The translations under genes were made by a program, and so were the position numbers. From assembly GCA_030425705.1 (NCBI GenBank), contig JAUHZU010000003.1:1-64000 (forward strand): a stretch of 64,000 nt of DNA, in the 5' to 3' direction. Origin of the DNA: Phycisphaerae bacterium. Its GTDB lineage: Bacteria > Planctomycetota > Phycisphaerae > Phycisphaerales > Phycisphaeraceae. This document shows positions 51,347-60,935 of the stretch, one piece after another. Below the pieces are notes generated by a model, which worked only from the letters and a program-made list of their open reading frames with translations, ran no database searches and was not told the origin of the DNA. The stretch's first letter is position 1. Every line of letters starts with the position of its first letter.

Positions 51347-51754
51347 TCAGCCCGCGGGCTCGACGGCGTCGCTGCCGTGCTGGAACAGGGCACAGACCGC
51401 CCCAGCGGGGTCCTCGATCACTGCCATCCGGCTGCCGCCACCCATCGACCGGGGCTCGCGGAGCACCCGCCCGCCCAGCTCCGCCACCGCACAGAGGGAC
51501 GCGTCCAGGTCCGCTACGTTCAGGTAGACCAGCCATTGCGCGGGCAGCCCGGCGTTTTCGCCCTTGCCATGGCAGATGCCGGCCACGGTCTTGCCCGACG
51601 CGTCTTTCATGCAATGGTCGCTGTACCCGCCCATGTCGAACGGCTCGGACGACCAGCCGACTACCCGCTCGTAGAACGTGCGGACCGGTTCGGCGTCGGG
51701 CACGGTCAGGTCGGTCCAGTCGATCCCGCCGATCGTGGGTGAGGGCTTGGTCAT
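51347..51754 (-). CDS. VOC (glyoxalase/extradiol-like) family protein
   Basis: The 135-residue protein has two betaalphabetabetabeta modules of the vicinal oxygen chelate fold: TIGGIDWTDLTVPDAEPVRT, then YLNVADLDASLCAVAELGG and ending IEDPAGAVCALFQ. Expected metal ligands (Asp/His/Glu) are not all obvious, so it may be a binding protein rather than a lyase. AAGGATC precedes the ATG at 51754. It lies upstream of and on the same strand as the aldehyde dehydrogenase gene, with a 106-base gap. Confidence 0.75.
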   Translation of the reverse strand: MTKPSPTIGGIDWTDLTVPDAEPVRTFYERVVGWSSEPFDMGGYSDHCMKDASGKTVAGICHGKGENAGLPAQWLVYLNVADLDASLCAVAELGGRVLREPRSMGGGSRMAVIEDPAGAVCALFQHGSDAVEPAG

Positions 51755-51982
51755 CGGTTGATCCTTATGCAGAAGGTGGGGGAGGGAGTGTCGGGATCGC
51801 AGGGGACTGGAGATCCGAAAAATCTTGCGTGACCGGGGCGCGACCCATTGACTTGAAAACGGAACTTGATGAAATACGCGCAGATGCAACACGGGTCCGG
51901 CCGAGCATGTGCCGTGCCGGAAACACACCTTACCCGCGGCATCGATCCGCCGAGGGATCGGCGAAACCAAAGGAAGGCCGCC

Positions 51983-52063
51983 ATGGCCAGCAAACCTACC
52001 AAACCCCAGCCCAAGCCGTCCGCCCAGCAGACCAAGCCAAAGTCCGGCAAGAAGCTTAAGTAA
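51983..52063 (+). CDS. 26-residue Lys/Pro-rich peptide
   Basis: ATG 51983 is preceded by AAGGAAGG at ideal distance and encodes 26 residues rich in Lys, Pro, Gln (MASKPTKPQPKPSAQQ then TKPKSGKKLK). A perfect terminator follows 32 bases after the stop, so this is a complete small transcription unit. The composition is like the Lys-rich tails of nucleoid proteins. Function unknown. Confidence 0.6.
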   Translation: MASKPTKPQPKPSAQQTKPKSGKKLK

Positions 52064-52095
52064 CCGGCTGTTGGCATCCAGTCCCGATTCATTTG

Positions 52096-52129
52096 GCGGG
52101 GCGTCCTGAAACAGGACGCCCCGCTTTTT
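52096..52129 (+). terminator. Perfect 13-bp intrinsic terminator
   Basis: GCGGGGCGTCCTG and CAGGACGCCCCGC pair without mismatch around AAA, followed by TTTTT. It ends the small Lys-rich gene. Confidence 0.9.
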
Positions 52130-52208
52130 GTATTCGCGGGCGGGCTGTGCCGCTCAGCGGGCCCGGCGGGCTAGAATCACCGGCGAACCCTCACCCGGAG
52201 ACCCCCCG

Positions 52209-52811
52209 ATGCCCACCGACCTGACCCAGGACTGCTCGCTGACCGACGCCGCTTACCTCAAGCTCAAGCACCGCGACGGGCTGGGCTACGACGACTACCT
52301 GGCGACCGGCACGGACGCCCAGCGGGAGGGCTGGGGGAAGATCTACGATCAGGTCACGCTTAGCGCTGAACAGCAGGCACTGGTCGGCGGGTTCGTCCGC
52401 GAGATCAAGGTCCTCGCGGTATCGGGGATGTGGTGCGGCGACTGTGTCCGGCAGGGGCCGATGCTGCAGAAGATCGCCGAGGCGTCGAACGGGAAGGTGG
52501 ACCTGAAGTGGCTGGACCGTGACGAGCACATCGACCTGCAGGAGAAGGTGAAGGTGTGCGGGGGCAACCGCGTGCCGGTGGTGATCTTCGCGGCCGAGGA
52601 CTTCGAGCTGGTGGGGTACGATGGGGACAAGCTGCTGAGCCGGTACCGCGCAATGGCGAAGTCGGCGCTCGGGCCGAACTGCCCGCTACCAGGTGCGCCG
52701 GTGCCACAAGACGAGTTGGACGCGGAGATAGCTGACTGGGTGGACGCGTTTGAGCGGGTCCACCTGCTACTGCGTCTGAGCGGCCGGCTGCGGAAGCGTC
52801 ACGGCGACTAA
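52209..52811 (+). CDS. Thioredoxin-fold protein with CGDC motif
   Basis: The 200-residue protein has a helical N-terminal region and a thioredoxin-like domain with AVSGMWCGDCVRQGPML, i.e. the Cys-Gly-Asp-Cys redox pair, then VDLKWLDRDEH and cis-Pro in NRVPVVIF. The proteins of this type are bacillithiol- or thioredoxin-like reductases of unknown substrate. There is no signal peptide, so it is cytoplasmic. Start at 52209 follows GGAGACCCC. Confidence 0.78.
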   Translation: MPTDLTQDCSLTDAAYLKLKHRDGLGYDDYLATGTDAQREGWGKIYDQVTLSAEQQALVGGFVREIKVLAVSGMWCGDCVRQGPMLQKIAEASNGKVDLKWLDRDEHIDLQEKVKVCGGNRVPVVIFAAEDFELVGYDGDKLLSRYRAMAKSALGPNCPLPGAPVPQDELDAEIADWVDAFERVHLLLRLSGRLRKRHGD

Positions 52812-53010
52812 CGGGCTCAGGGTAGGGTCCGAGACGGGCCTACGGAGACGGCGGACGGGCTTCGCGTTGGCTTGCCAAGGCGGCTTGGCGTCGCTAAACT
52901 CCCGCGTTTCCCGGGGTTAGAAGCGACGGGGCCAGCGTTCGGCACCCGTCTCTAATCCACTGTCTCACAAGTGCTTAGCCCGCATGGGCCGGCCGATCTC
53001 GGAGTGACCC

Positions 53011-53748
53011 TTGGCTAAGACGCGCTCCAAATCCACCCCCGCCAAGAAATCCGCCCCCAAGAAGAAGACCACCAAGAAGAAGGTGGTGCGGAAGTCTGCG
53101 GCAAAGAAGACAGCCGGCAAGAAGAAAACCACCAAGAAGAAGACGACCGCGGCCAAGACGTCGACGAAGAAAAAACCGACGACCCGAAAGAAGTCCGCGT
53201 CCAAGAAAGTCACCCAAAAGAAGTCGGCGGCCAAGAAGCCGACCAGGAAGAAGACGACCCGCAAGCCCGCGGCCGCCGCGAAGCCCGCCGCGCCCGCTAA
53301 GCCCGTCAAGCTCGAGGACATGACCCTCGAGCAGCGGATGGAGCTGGACTGGACCCCCTCGAAGCTCCGGCGGGTGAAGACCGGGCTGAGCCGCAAGGAC
53401 CTGCTGGAGTACCGCGCGTTGCTGCTGGAGAAGCGTGCGGAGATTGTGGGCGATGTGAAAGGCATGGAGAGCGCCCGCAGCGCTTCGCTGGACGATCTGG
53501 CGCACATGCCGCTGCATATGGCCGACATCGGCACGGACACCTTCGAGCAGGAGTTCACGCTCGGCCTGATCGAGTCCGAGCGTCGGCTGTTGAACGAGAT
53601 CAACGACGCCCTGCGCCGCATGGAAGACAAGACCTACGGCGTGTGCATGGCCTCGGGCCAACCCATCGGCAAAGCCCGGCTGGAGTTCAAGCCCTGGGCG
53701 AAGTACTGCATCGAGGTCGCCCGCCTGCGGGAGAAGCGCGGCTTGTAG
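53011..53748 (+). CDS. DksA/TraR-like regulator with histone-H1-like Lys-rich arm
   Basis: The 245-residue protein starts at TTG 53011 (GGAG six bases upstream). Residues 1-100 are a Lys/Ala/Thr/Ser/Pro-rich arm (AKKTAGKKKTTKKKTTAAKT) like eukaryotic histone H1 or AlgP tails. The rest is a DksA-type coiled coil (KDLLEYRALLLEKRAEIV, then LIESERRLLNEINDALRRME) and a TYGVCMASGQPIGKARLEFK finger ending AKYCIEVAR. Two of the four zinc Cys of canonical DksA are missing (CMAS, YCIE). DksA binds RNA polymerase's secondary channel; the arm suggests DNA binding as well. Confidence 0.8.
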   Translation: MAKTRSKSTPAKKSAPKKKTTKKKVVRKSAAKKTAGKKKTTKKKTTAAKTSTKKKPTTRKKSASKKVTQKKSAAKKPTRKKTTRKPAAAAKPAAPAKPVKLEDMTLEQRMELDWTPSKLRRVKTGLSRKDLLEYRALLLEKRAEIVGDVKGMESARSASLDDLAHMPLHMADIGTDTFEQEFTLGLIESERRLLNEINDALRRMEDKTYGVCMASGQPIGKARLEFKPWAKYCIEVARLREKRGL

Positions 53749-53860
53749 CCACGCCGCCAGGTCGTCGTTGTCAGCCAGTCGTAACTCGGCTCCGCAGCGA
53801 ACGGCGGCGGGTCTGTGTTCCTGACCCCCGGTCGGTACACCCAGACGAGTCCTATCCGCG

Positions 53861-54574
53861 ATGCCCGACGCGAACGATACCGCGCAGCCCGAAGACCCAC
53901 CGGTCGTCACCGTGAGTCGGAAGCCCGCGGCGTGGGTGCTGTTCGTCGCGGTCGTGCTCGCGTTCCTGGTCGGCGATCTCTGGCTGAAGGCCTGGTCGTT
54001 CGAGCACATCGCGGGTGTCCCCCTCAGGGTGGCTGCCGGGGACGACGGCCCGCGGGTGTATGTCCCGGAAGGCACAGAGCTCAGGGCGATCGACGGCACG
54101 GTGCTGATCCCCGAGGCCGACACGGCGGACAGCGGCTGGGTCCTTGCGCCGCGTGCAAAGGACGCGCACCCCGCCAGCGCGATCCCGAGGCACGAGCCGA
54201 CGAAGCTGGTGCCCGGGCTGCTGGATCTGCAGCTCACGCTGAACACCGGCGCGGTCTTCGGGCTGGGGCAGGGGGCCCGCTGGCTGTTTGTCGCGGTGAG
54301 TGTGCTGGCGACCGGGGTCATCCTCGTGCTGGTCTGGCGGAGCCCGGCGCGGGCGCGGGTGTACCACGCCGCGCTGGGCATGATCTTGGCTGGAGCGCTG
54401 GGCAACCTCTACGACCGTGTGCGGTTCTCGGCCGTGCGCGACATGCTGCACATGCTGCCCGAGACCGGGCTCTGGCCCTGGATCTTCAACCTCGCGGATG
54501 TCGCGCTGGTGGTGGGGGTCTGCATCGTGCTGGTGCTGAGCTTCTTCGACGGCCGGGGCCGGCCGCCGGCCTGA
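53861..54574 (+). CDS. lspA: Lipoprotein signal peptidase (signal peptidase II)
   Basis: The 237-residue membrane protein has the LspA conserved blocks: LNTGAVFGLG, LAGALGNLYDRVRFSAVRDM with the first catalytic Asp, and FNLADVALVVGV with the second. It is longer than E. coli LspA because of a 70-residue insert between the first and second helices (residues about 45-120, VYVPEGTELRAIDGTVLI...). It cleaves prolipoproteins after lipidation; several lipoproteins in the window are probable substrates. It follows the dksA-like gene by 112 bases on the same strand. Confidence 0.88.
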   Translation: MPDANDTAQPEDPPVVTVSRKPAAWVLFVAVVLAFLVGDLWLKAWSFEHIAGVPLRVAAGDDGPRVYVPEGTELRAIDGTVLIPEADTADSGWVLAPRAKDAHPASAIPRHEPTKLVPGLLDLQLTLNTGAVFGLGQGARWLFVAVSVLATGVILVLVWRSPARARVYHAALGMILAGALGNLYDRVRFSAVRDMLHMLPETGLWPWIFNLADVALVVGVCIVLVLSFFDGRGRPPA

Positions 54575-54591
54575 CCCACGACCCACCACGA

Positions 54592-55371
54592 TTACCCGGC
54601 GACCGATGACGCCTGCGCCGCGTTTTCGATCAGCGCGCGGATGACCCCGCCGTTGAGCTGCGGGCAGTCGGTCGCGTCGCCGCGCTCCGGGTGCCACTGC
54701 ACGCCCAGGTAGAACCGCCGGGCGGGGTCGTCGATGGCCTCGACTGTGCCGTCCTCGGCCCGCGCGACGATGCGCAGCCGGCCGGGCTGGACCACGCGTT
54801 GGCGGTGGGAGGACACGATGCGTCCCGGCATCGTGCCGTCGACCTGGGCGCTGCCCGGCGTGTGCCCGCCGGTCAACACGCTGTCGGTGTGCTCGATAGT
54901 CACGGTGTGTTTGGCGTTGTCCTGGTGGCCGCGGGTCTGGTCTTCGCCGAGGGTGTCGGGCATGTACTGGTCCAGCGTCGCGCCGTTGTGCAAGGCCATG
55001 AGCTGCATCCCCAGGCAGACGCCGAGGACCGGCTTGTCGCCGGCAAAGGGGTCGACCGCCCGGTCGCGGTGCTGGTCGATCTCGTGCAGCAGCGCCAATT
55101 CGAAGGCCTGCCGCTGCTGATCGATCCGCCGGGCCCGGCCGTCGGTCGCGCAGCCGAACTGCTCCATCACCGGGTCGGCCCCCCCGGTCAGGATCAGGGC
55201 GTCACACAACGCGACGTACGCCGCCGCCAGCGCGACCTCCTGGGGCAGCAGCACGGGCAGCCCACCCTGTTCGGCGACGGCCCGGCTGTAGCGGATCCCC
55301 GACTCGTACTGGCCGGAATCGGTCGAGTTGTCCTTGTTATCGGTCGTGATACCGACAATGGGGTACGGCAT
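54592..55371 (-). CDS. Class I glutamine amidotransferase-like peptidase (C26)
   Basis: The 259-residue protein matches the gamma-glutamyl-gamma-aminobutyrate hydrolase/PuuD family: ALILTGGADPVMEQFG, nucleophile Cys in GVCLGMQLMALHNG, and catalytic His/Glu in GVQWHPERGD. It hydrolyses gamma-glutamyl compounds. The start at 55371 fits PYPIVGITTDNKDN as the natural N-terminus; the longer frame is shadow. Convergent with lspA. Confidence 0.82.
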   Translation of the reverse strand: MPYPIVGITTDNKDNSTDSGQYESGIRYSRAVAEQGGLPVLLPQEVALAAAYVALCDALILTGGADPVMEQFGCATDGRARRIDQQRQAFELALLHEIDQHRDRAVDPFAGDKPVLGVCLGMQLMALHNGATLDQYMPDTLGEDQTRGHQDNAKHTVTIEHTDSVLTGGHTPGSAQVDGTMPGRIVSSHRQRVVQPGRLRIVARAEDGTVEAIDDPARRFYLGVQWHPERGDATDCPQLNGGVIRALIENAAQASSVAG

Positions 55372-55483
55372 GGCGGGCTCCTTTGCCGGGTGAGGATACA
55401 CGGCCCCTCCGGCGTAAGCCAAGCTCATCATCCACTAACAAAGCGCGGCTACCCTTCCCGCACGTTCCCCAGAGAGCCCCACC

Positions 55484-56317
55484 ATGACCGCACTGGCTGA
55501 AACCCCCGAACTGACGACCCACACCCGGGCCGCCGAGTACTCCTTCGGCGTCACCCACGAGATGGGCGACCCGATCAAGGTCCGCGACGTGCACGGCTGG
55601 TACGGCTCCTTCAAGGCGCTGCACGGCATCAGCATGGACATGCCCGCGAAGCAGGTCACCGGCCTCATCGGGCCGTCGGGCTGCGGCAAGTCGACCTTCC
55701 TCCGGTGGATCAACCGGATGAACGACCAGGTCGAGGGCGCCCGCGCCGAAGGCGTTATCGAGGTCGACGGCACCAACGTCCTGGCCAAGACCACCGACGT
55801 CGTCGAGCTCCGCCGGCACATCGGCATGGTGTTCCAGAAGCCCAACCCATTCCCGAAGTCGATCTACGACAACGTCGCCTTCGGTGCCCGCCTGCACTAC
55901 AAGCTCTCCAAGTCCGACCTCGACGCGATCGTCGAGCACTCGCTCCGCCGCGCGTCGCTGTGGGACGAGGTGAAGGACCGGCTCAAGCAGAGCGCGATCG
56001 GCCTGTCGGGCGGACAGCAGCAGCGGCTGTGCATCGCCCGCGCCCTGGCGGTCGACCCGCAGGTGCTGCTGATGGACGAGCCCTGCTCGGCGCTGGACCC
56101 CAAGTCCACCGCCCGTATCGAAGAGCTGATCGCCGAGCTGCGTGGCGACTACACCATCATCATCGTCACCCACAACATGCAGCAGGCCGCCCGCGTCTCT
56201 GACGCCACCGCCTTCATGTTCCAGGGCGACCTCATCGAGTACGGCCCGACCGAGCAGGTCTTCACCAAGCCCCGCGTCAAGCAGACCGAAGACTACATCC
56301 ACGGGCGGTTCGGCTAA
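55484..56317 (+). CDS. pstB: Phosphate ABC transporter ATP-binding protein
   Basis: The 277-residue ATPase has Walker [30 protein letters not shown], signature [20 protein letters not shown] and [15 protein letters not shown], all specific to PstB. It powers phosphate uptake with PstSCA, none of which are in the window, so pstB is separated from its partners here or the rest lies elsewhere. An N-terminal extension of about 25 residues precedes the family start. A terminator follows. Confidence 0.9.
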   Translation: MTALAETPELTTHTRAAEYSFGVTHEMGDPIKVRDVHGWYGSFKALHGISMDMPAKQVTGLIGPSGCGKSTFLRWINRMNDQVEGARAEGVIEVDGTNVLAKTTDVVELRRHIGMVFQKPNPFPKSIYDNVAFGARLHYKLSKSDLDAIVEHSLRRASLWDEVKDRLKQSAIGLSGGQQQRLCIARALAVDPQVLLMDEPCSALDPKSTARIEELIAELRGDYTIIIVTHNMQQAARVSDATAFMFQGDLIEYGPTEQVFTKPRVKQTEDYIHGRFG

Positions 56318-56345
56318 GCCAACGCAAGCATTCCAGCGACCTTCC

Positions 56346-56380
56346 GCACGCCGGCCCGCGATGGGCCGGCGTGCTTGTCT
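56346..56380 (+). terminator. Perfect 12-bp terminator after pstB
   Basis: GCACGCCGGCCC pairs perfectly with GGGCCGGCGTGC around GCGAT, followed by TTGTCT. Confidence 0.75.
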
Positions 56381-56433
56381 ACAGGCGTAGCGATCGGGGT
56401 ATAGTGCGTGCAACCCCAACGCGGACCCGTCCG

Positions 56434-58032
56434 ATGCGCATCCGTCTTGTCCTCCCCATCGTCCTGTGGGTGCTCAGTGCCGGCTGCGCGAGCCAAACGG
56501 GGCACGTATCGTCGCGGAGCGCTCGACTAGAGCACCCCAACATCATCCTCTTCCTTGTGGATGACATGGGCTGGCAGGACACCTCCGTGCAGTTTGGTCC
56601 CGAGCGGACGTTCTGGAACGACTACTTCCGCACGCCCAACATGCAGCGGCTGGCCGAGCGCGGCGTCAAGTTCACCAACGCCTACGCCGCCAGCCCCGTC
56701 TGCAGCCCCACCCGCTGCGCCATCCTCACCGGCCAGCACCCCGCACGCACCGGCATCACCGACTGGGTCGGCCACGGCATCAGCGAGAACGACCAACTCC
56801 GCTCCCCCGAATGGACCGAGCAGGGCCTCCAGCCCGGCGACGGGAACATTACACTGCCCCAGGTCTTGAGCGACGCCGGCTACCTCACGGCACACGTCGG
56901 CAAGGCCCACTTCGGCGCGATCAACACGCCCGGTGAAGACCCCACGAACCTCGGCTTCGACCTCAACATCGGCGGGAGCCACGCCGGCTCGCCCCGTGGT
57001 AACGGCGAGCAGGGCGCGTACTTCGCGCCGTTCCCCCGGCGGTTCCACCCCGGGCTTGAGCACTACCCCCCGGGCACCTACCTCACCGACGCGCTGACGC
57101 AGGAGGCGATCCGTGTCATCGACCGCGCGACCGCCGACGGCAAGCCCTTCTTCATCCACCTCGCGCACTACGCCGTGCACACCCCGATCGCCGGGCAGGG
57201 CGACCCGCGCTTCCTTGAGAACTACTCCGACACGCTTCCGGGGGTCGAACGCCAATACGCCGCGATGGTCGAGTCGATGGACGCCTCGCTGGGCGCGGTG
57301 ATGGACCACCTGGAAGAAGCGGGCATCGCCGACAACACGGTCATCATCTTCTTCTCGGACAACGGCGGGCTGAGCAACCACACCCGCGCAAACACGACCG
57401 ACCCCGACGACCCGTGGGCCCGCGATTGGCACAATGCCCCGGCGTTCAGCGGCAAGGGCAGCGGGTACGACGGGGGAGTGCGCGTGCCAATGATCGTGGC
57501 TTGGGCAGATGATGCAAATCTATCGACAGAGATGCAGATTGAGCCGGGCAGTCATGAATCGATGTGGGTATCGGCAGAAGACATATTCCCGACGGTGCTG
57601 GGTTTTGCAAGTGTCGAAAATCCGTTGGACGGCGCAGTACGGGATGGAATGAACATCATCGATGTCCCAGAAGTGCTTTATCAGGGCACGCAACTGATGG
57701 TACGAACCGACCGGTTTTGGCACTATCCGCATCAGTGGTACAACCAGCCACAAGCAACCCGAGAAGCGGGGATCCGCCCTTTTAGCGCGGTTAGTTGTAT
57801 GGGTTGCAAGCTCATCTATTTTTATTCACCCGAAGGTGGGGAGTTGGAGTATTACTATGATCTTGGTGAACGTGAGAACTTAGCGGAAGCAGAAAAAGAC
57901 GACATCTGGTTTCGACTCGCGGCATCCCACTTGCTCAATTGGCTCGAGCACACCGACGCCGCGCTACCGATCGATAAGGCGACCGGCGAGACGGTGGACA
58001 TCTCGAACCTGCTGGAGGCGGCGGGGCGATGA
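56434..58032 (+). CDS. Lipoprotein sulfatase (type I, formylglycine)
   Basis: The 532-residue enzyme has a lipoprotein signal ending VLSAGC, then the sulfatase metal site NIILFLVDDMGWQD (Asp43, Asp44) and the modification motif CSPTR with Cys90, which must be converted to formylglycine. Downstream AKAHFGAIN-like VGKAHFG and FFSDNGGLSNH complete the site. It removes sulfate from a sulfated glycan or similar ester, fitting a planctomycete that degrades algal polysaccharides. Codon use and GC change abruptly between about 57490 and 57950. The stop overlaps the next start (ATGA). Confidence 0.85.
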   Translation: MRIRLVLPIVLWVLSAGCASQTGHVSSRSARLEHPNIILFLVDDMGWQDTSVQFGPERTFWNDYFRTPNMQRLAERGVKFTNAYAASPVCSPTRCAILTGQHPARTGITDWVGHGISENDQLRSPEWTEQGLQPGDGNITLPQVLSDAGYLTAHVGKAHFGAINTPGEDPTNLGFDLNIGGSHAGSPRGNGEQGAYFAPFPRRFHPGLEHYPPGTYLTDALTQEAIRVIDRATADGKPFFIHLAHYAVHTPIAGQGDPRFLENYSDTLPGVERQYAAMVESMDASLGAVMDHLEEAGIADNTVIIFFSDNGGLSNHTRANTTDPDDPWARDWHNAPAFSGKGSGYDGGVRVPMIVAWADDANLSTEMQIEPGSHESMWVSAEDIFPTVLGFASVENPLDGAVRDGMNIIDVPEVLYQGTQLMVRTDRFWHYPHQWYNQPQATREAGIRPFSAVSCMGCKLIYFYSPEGGELEYYYDLGERENLAEAEKDDIWFRLAASHLLNWLEHTDAALPIDKATGETVDISNLLEAAGR

Positions 58033-58961
58033 CGGTGAAGCTGCTGAGTCGTGAGCAGTTCGAGCGGGCGAAGCTGTTTCTGTTTGAGACGGCCCGGCCG
58101 CTGGAGAAACACCTGTTCCTGCACCTGTTTGCCGGGCTCCCCGCCGACCAGGCGGTGGTCGAGCTGGCCCGGTTCGCGAACCCGGACGGCGGGTTCGGCC
58201 ACGGGCTCGAGCCTGACCTGCGCTGCGCCGAGTCTTCGACGCTCGCGACATCGGTGGCGTTGCAGTGGATGCGGCTGTGCAAGCTCGACGCCGGCCACGA
58301 ACTGGTCCAGCACGCGCTGCGCTACCTGCTCGAAGCGTTGGAGGATGACGGGAGGGGCTGGCGGGTTATCCCCGACAGCGCCCGCACCGGCGACGACGAC
58401 AAGGCCCCGTGGTGGTCGGCCCCGCCGGACAAGACAAACACGGCGGCGATGTTCAACCCCACGGCCGAACTGCTGGGGTACCTGATCCAGTGGGGCACCA
58501 GGCCGTCAGAAGTAACAAGCGCCGTCGAAGCGTTCGTTCTCGATCACCTGAACCAACACTCCGACCCGCTCGAGTCGCATGAACTGCTCTGCCTGATGCG
58601 GCTGGCACAGACCCCGAAACTGCCGGGCGATCTCGCGTCTATCGTGGTCCCGCGGCTGCTGCGCGATGCGCCGCTCGTCGCCGCGACCGACCCTGAGCAG
58701 TGGGGCGGCTATGCGCTGATGCCGCTCTGGCTCGCGCCGACCCCGGCCCACCACGCGGCCGAGCCACTCGGCGACGACCTGCTCAACGCCAACCTCGACT
58801 ACGCCATCGACCAGCAGCACGACCACGGCCAGTGGGACCCGTTCTGGGACTGGGGGCCGGACCAACGGGCGGGCTGGGAACTCGCCAAGGCCGACTGGCA
58901 GGGGGTCCTGACCCTGCAGACGCTCCTCACGCTGCGGGCCTACGACCGGATCGCCTCCTGA
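58029..58961 (+). CDS. Terpenoid-cyclase-fold protein, function unknown
   Basis: The 310-residue all-helical protein has a squalene-hopene-cyclase-like alpha/alpha barrel layout with QxxDG-like turns ([38 protein letters not shown]). It lacks the DxDD protonation motif and the QW repeats of true triterpene cyclases, so it is more likely a prenyltransferase-like or binding protein. It is coupled to the sulfatase gene by a 4-base overlap, which suggests a joint role. Confidence 0.6.
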   Translation: MTVKLLSREQFERAKLFLFETARPLEKHLFLHLFAGLPADQAVVELARFANPDGGFGHGLEPDLRCAESSTLATSVALQWMRLCKLDAGHELVQHALRYLLEALEDDGRGWRVIPDSARTGDDDKAPWWSAPPDKTNTAAMFNPTAELLGYLIQWGTRPSEVTSAVEAFVLDHLNQHSDPLESHELLCLMRLAQTPKLPGDLASIVVPRLLRDAPLVAATDPEQWGGYALMPLWLAPTPAHHAAEPLGDDLLNANLDYAIDQQHDHGQWDPFWDWGPDQRAGWELAKADWQGVLTLQTLLTLRAYDRIAS

Positions 58962-59013
58962 ACGTAGAATCGTGATAGACCTGTCAATTTCCCCATCCGA
59001 AATCATTCATCCC

Positions 59014-60507
59014 ATGTCCGCCTACCAACAAGCCATCGACCCCGACGCCCCGCACCGCTATCAGATAGACGAGGTCCATGTCACCTGCCCCAAAGCCGCC
59101 GAGGCCGGCCGCGCGACGCTGCTCGACGTCTGCTACGACTGGGACCGCGTGCCCGTCCCCAAGTCGCTGGGGTTTTTCGAGCACCGCTGGATGACCAAGG
59201 GCGAGCACGGCACCGGCGCGCTGGACTTCTCCGGCGTCTGGCGATTCCGCGAGTTGCTGCCGTTCTTCCGCGACGAGGCGAACATCGTCACGGTCGGCGA
59301 GGGCCGAACGAACCTGCAGGACGCCCGCCTGCTTGCGCAAGAAGTCGGGCTTAAGCCGGGCAACCTGCTGCTGCAGTACGAAGGGCTCAACCCGTCGGGT
59401 TCGTTTAAAGACAACGGCATGACCGCGGCGTTCACCCACGCGAATATGGTGGGGGCCCAGCGCGTCGCCTGCGCCTCGACGGGCAACACGTCCGCCTCGC
59501 TCGCGCTCTTCGCCGCGCAGTCGGAGCGCACCGGGATCGTCTTCATCGGCAGCGGCAAGATCGCCTATGGCAAGCTGTCACAGGCCCTGGACTACGGCGC
59601 GAAAACGCTGCAGATCCGGGGCGACTTCGACACCTGCCTACGCAACCTCCGCACCATCGTTACCCAGCGCCGCGAGCTAGGCATCTACCTGATGAACTCG
59701 TTCAACCCCTTCCGCCTCGAGGGGCAGAAGACGATCATGTACCGCGTGCTCGAGGCGCTCGAGTGGGAGGTGCCGGACTGGATCGTGGTGCCCGGCGGGA
59801 ACCTGGGCAACTGCTCGGCCTTCGGCAAGGCCTTCGCGGAGCTGCACTACCTCGGGCTCATCAAAAAGATCCCCCGCCTCGCGATCATCCAGGCCCAGGG
59901 GGCCAACCCGCTGCACGAGCTGGTTAATGAGCACGGCGTCACCTGGAACGGCGGGCGTTACGACCGCGCCAAGGTCGATGCCTACTTCGCCAAGCTCGAC
60001 GCGGAGGACCAACACGCCCACACGGTCGCCAGCGCGATCGAGATCGGTCGGCCGGTCAACCTGCCCAAGGCGCTGCGTGCCCTGGACGTGATGGACGGCG
60101 TGGTCCGCCAGGTCGACGACGCGACGATCCTTGAGCACAAGGCGATGGTCGGCCGGCTGGGCTTCGGCTGCGAGCCCGCCAGCGCCGCGTCCGTCGCTGG
60201 GGCACGGCTGCTCATCGAGGAGGGCGTGATCGACAAGGGCGAGCGCGTGGTCTGCATCCTCACCGGGCACCAGTTGAAGGACCCCGACGCGACCGTGAAG
60301 TACCACACCGGGATCGACATGAAAGCGGCGCAGGACACCGCGCCGCAAGGCGACCCGATAGGCATGCTCGCCAACCGTCCGATCCCCGTACCCGACGACA
60401 TCGAGGCGATCATCGCGGCGATCACCGGCGGCGCGGGGTCGGCCGCGACGCTCGAGCCGGGCGACGCCCCGCAGCCGGTCACCGAACTGCCGGTGAGTGA
60501 GTACTAG
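59014..60507 (+). CDS. thrC: Threonine synthase
   Basis: The 497-residue PLP enzyme has the Lys in [11 protein letters not shown] (Lys132), the glycine-rich [17 protein letters not shown] phosphate loop and [17 protein letters not shown]. It is the longer type of threonine synthase (about 500 residues) that also has an N-terminal domain. It makes threonine from O-phosphohomoserine. ATG 59014 is chosen; an ATG upstream at 58972 is possible but unsupported. Its 3' end overlaps the convergent ABM gene by 4 bases. Confidence 0.9.
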   Translation: MSAYQQAIDPDAPHRYQIDEVHVTCPKAAEAGRATLLDVCYDWDRVPVPKSLGFFEHRWMTKGEHGTGALDFSGVWRFRELLPFFRDEANIVTVGEGRTNLQDARLLAQEVGLKPGNLLLQYEGLNPSGSFKDNGMTAAFTHANMVGAQRVACASTGNTSASLALFAAQSERTGIVFIGSGKIAYGKLSQALDYGAKTLQIRGDFDTCLRNLRTIVTQRRELGIYLMNSFNPFRLEGQKTIMYRVLEALEWEVPDWIVVPGGNLGNCSAFGKAFAELHYLGLIKKIPRLAIIQAQGANPLHELVNEHGVTWNGGRYDRAKVDAYFAKLDAEDQHAHTVASAIEIGRPVNLPKALRALDVMDGVVRQVDDATILEHKAMVGRLGFGCEPASAASVAGARLLIEEGVIDKGERVVCILTGHQLKDPDATVKYHTGIDMKAAQDTAPQGDPIGMLANRPIPVPDDIEAIIAAITGGAGSAATLEPGDAPQPVTELPVSEY

Positions 60508-60851
60508 CGTCCGGCTGGCATCGTCGCAGGGACCAGCAGGTCCGCGACCGGCTTCAGGGGGATGTCGGGCAGCGACTCGGCGATCGCGCTGCGCATCTGC
60601 CGGCGTGCGTCCTGCAACGCCGGGTCGTTCAGGGATGCCTGGCCCCACATCGCCCGGCTGGGCCACTGCGCGTAGGCCAGCCACACGCCATCGTCGGTCT
60701 CGTGCAGGCGCGAGCCCAGCCCGCCGCACTGGTCGCGGATCGCGTGCGTGATCACGCCCCAGGCCTCGGTGAAGGCCGCTTCCTGCCCCGGGTGCAGTCG
60801 CCAGCGGTAGATCACCGCGAATCCAAGCGTGGGGGTGTCCTGAATAGTCAT
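60504..60851 (-). CDS. Antibiotic biosynthesis monooxygenase-like (ABM) small protein
   Basis: The 115-residue protein has a dimeric alpha+beta barrel pattern: [40 protein letters not shown], ending with a helix. It matches the ABM fold that includes heme-degrading and quinone-forming enzymes, but the catalytic residues of those are not clear, so the function is unassigned. Convergent with thrC, sharing four bases at their 3' ends. Confidence 0.65.
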   Translation of the reverse strand: MTIQDTPTLGFAVIYRWRLHPGQEAAFTEAWGVITHAIRDQCGGLGSRLHETDDGVWLAYAQWPSRAMWGQASLNDPALQDARRQMRSAIAESLPDIPLKPVADLLVPATMPAGR

Positions 60852-60935
60852 GCCCGGATCATAGGCGCGGTGGTCCCGCGTGACACAGCTTCTGGAGGTG
60901 CGCTAGGGGCGGCTTTCTGCCATAATCCCGTGCTT

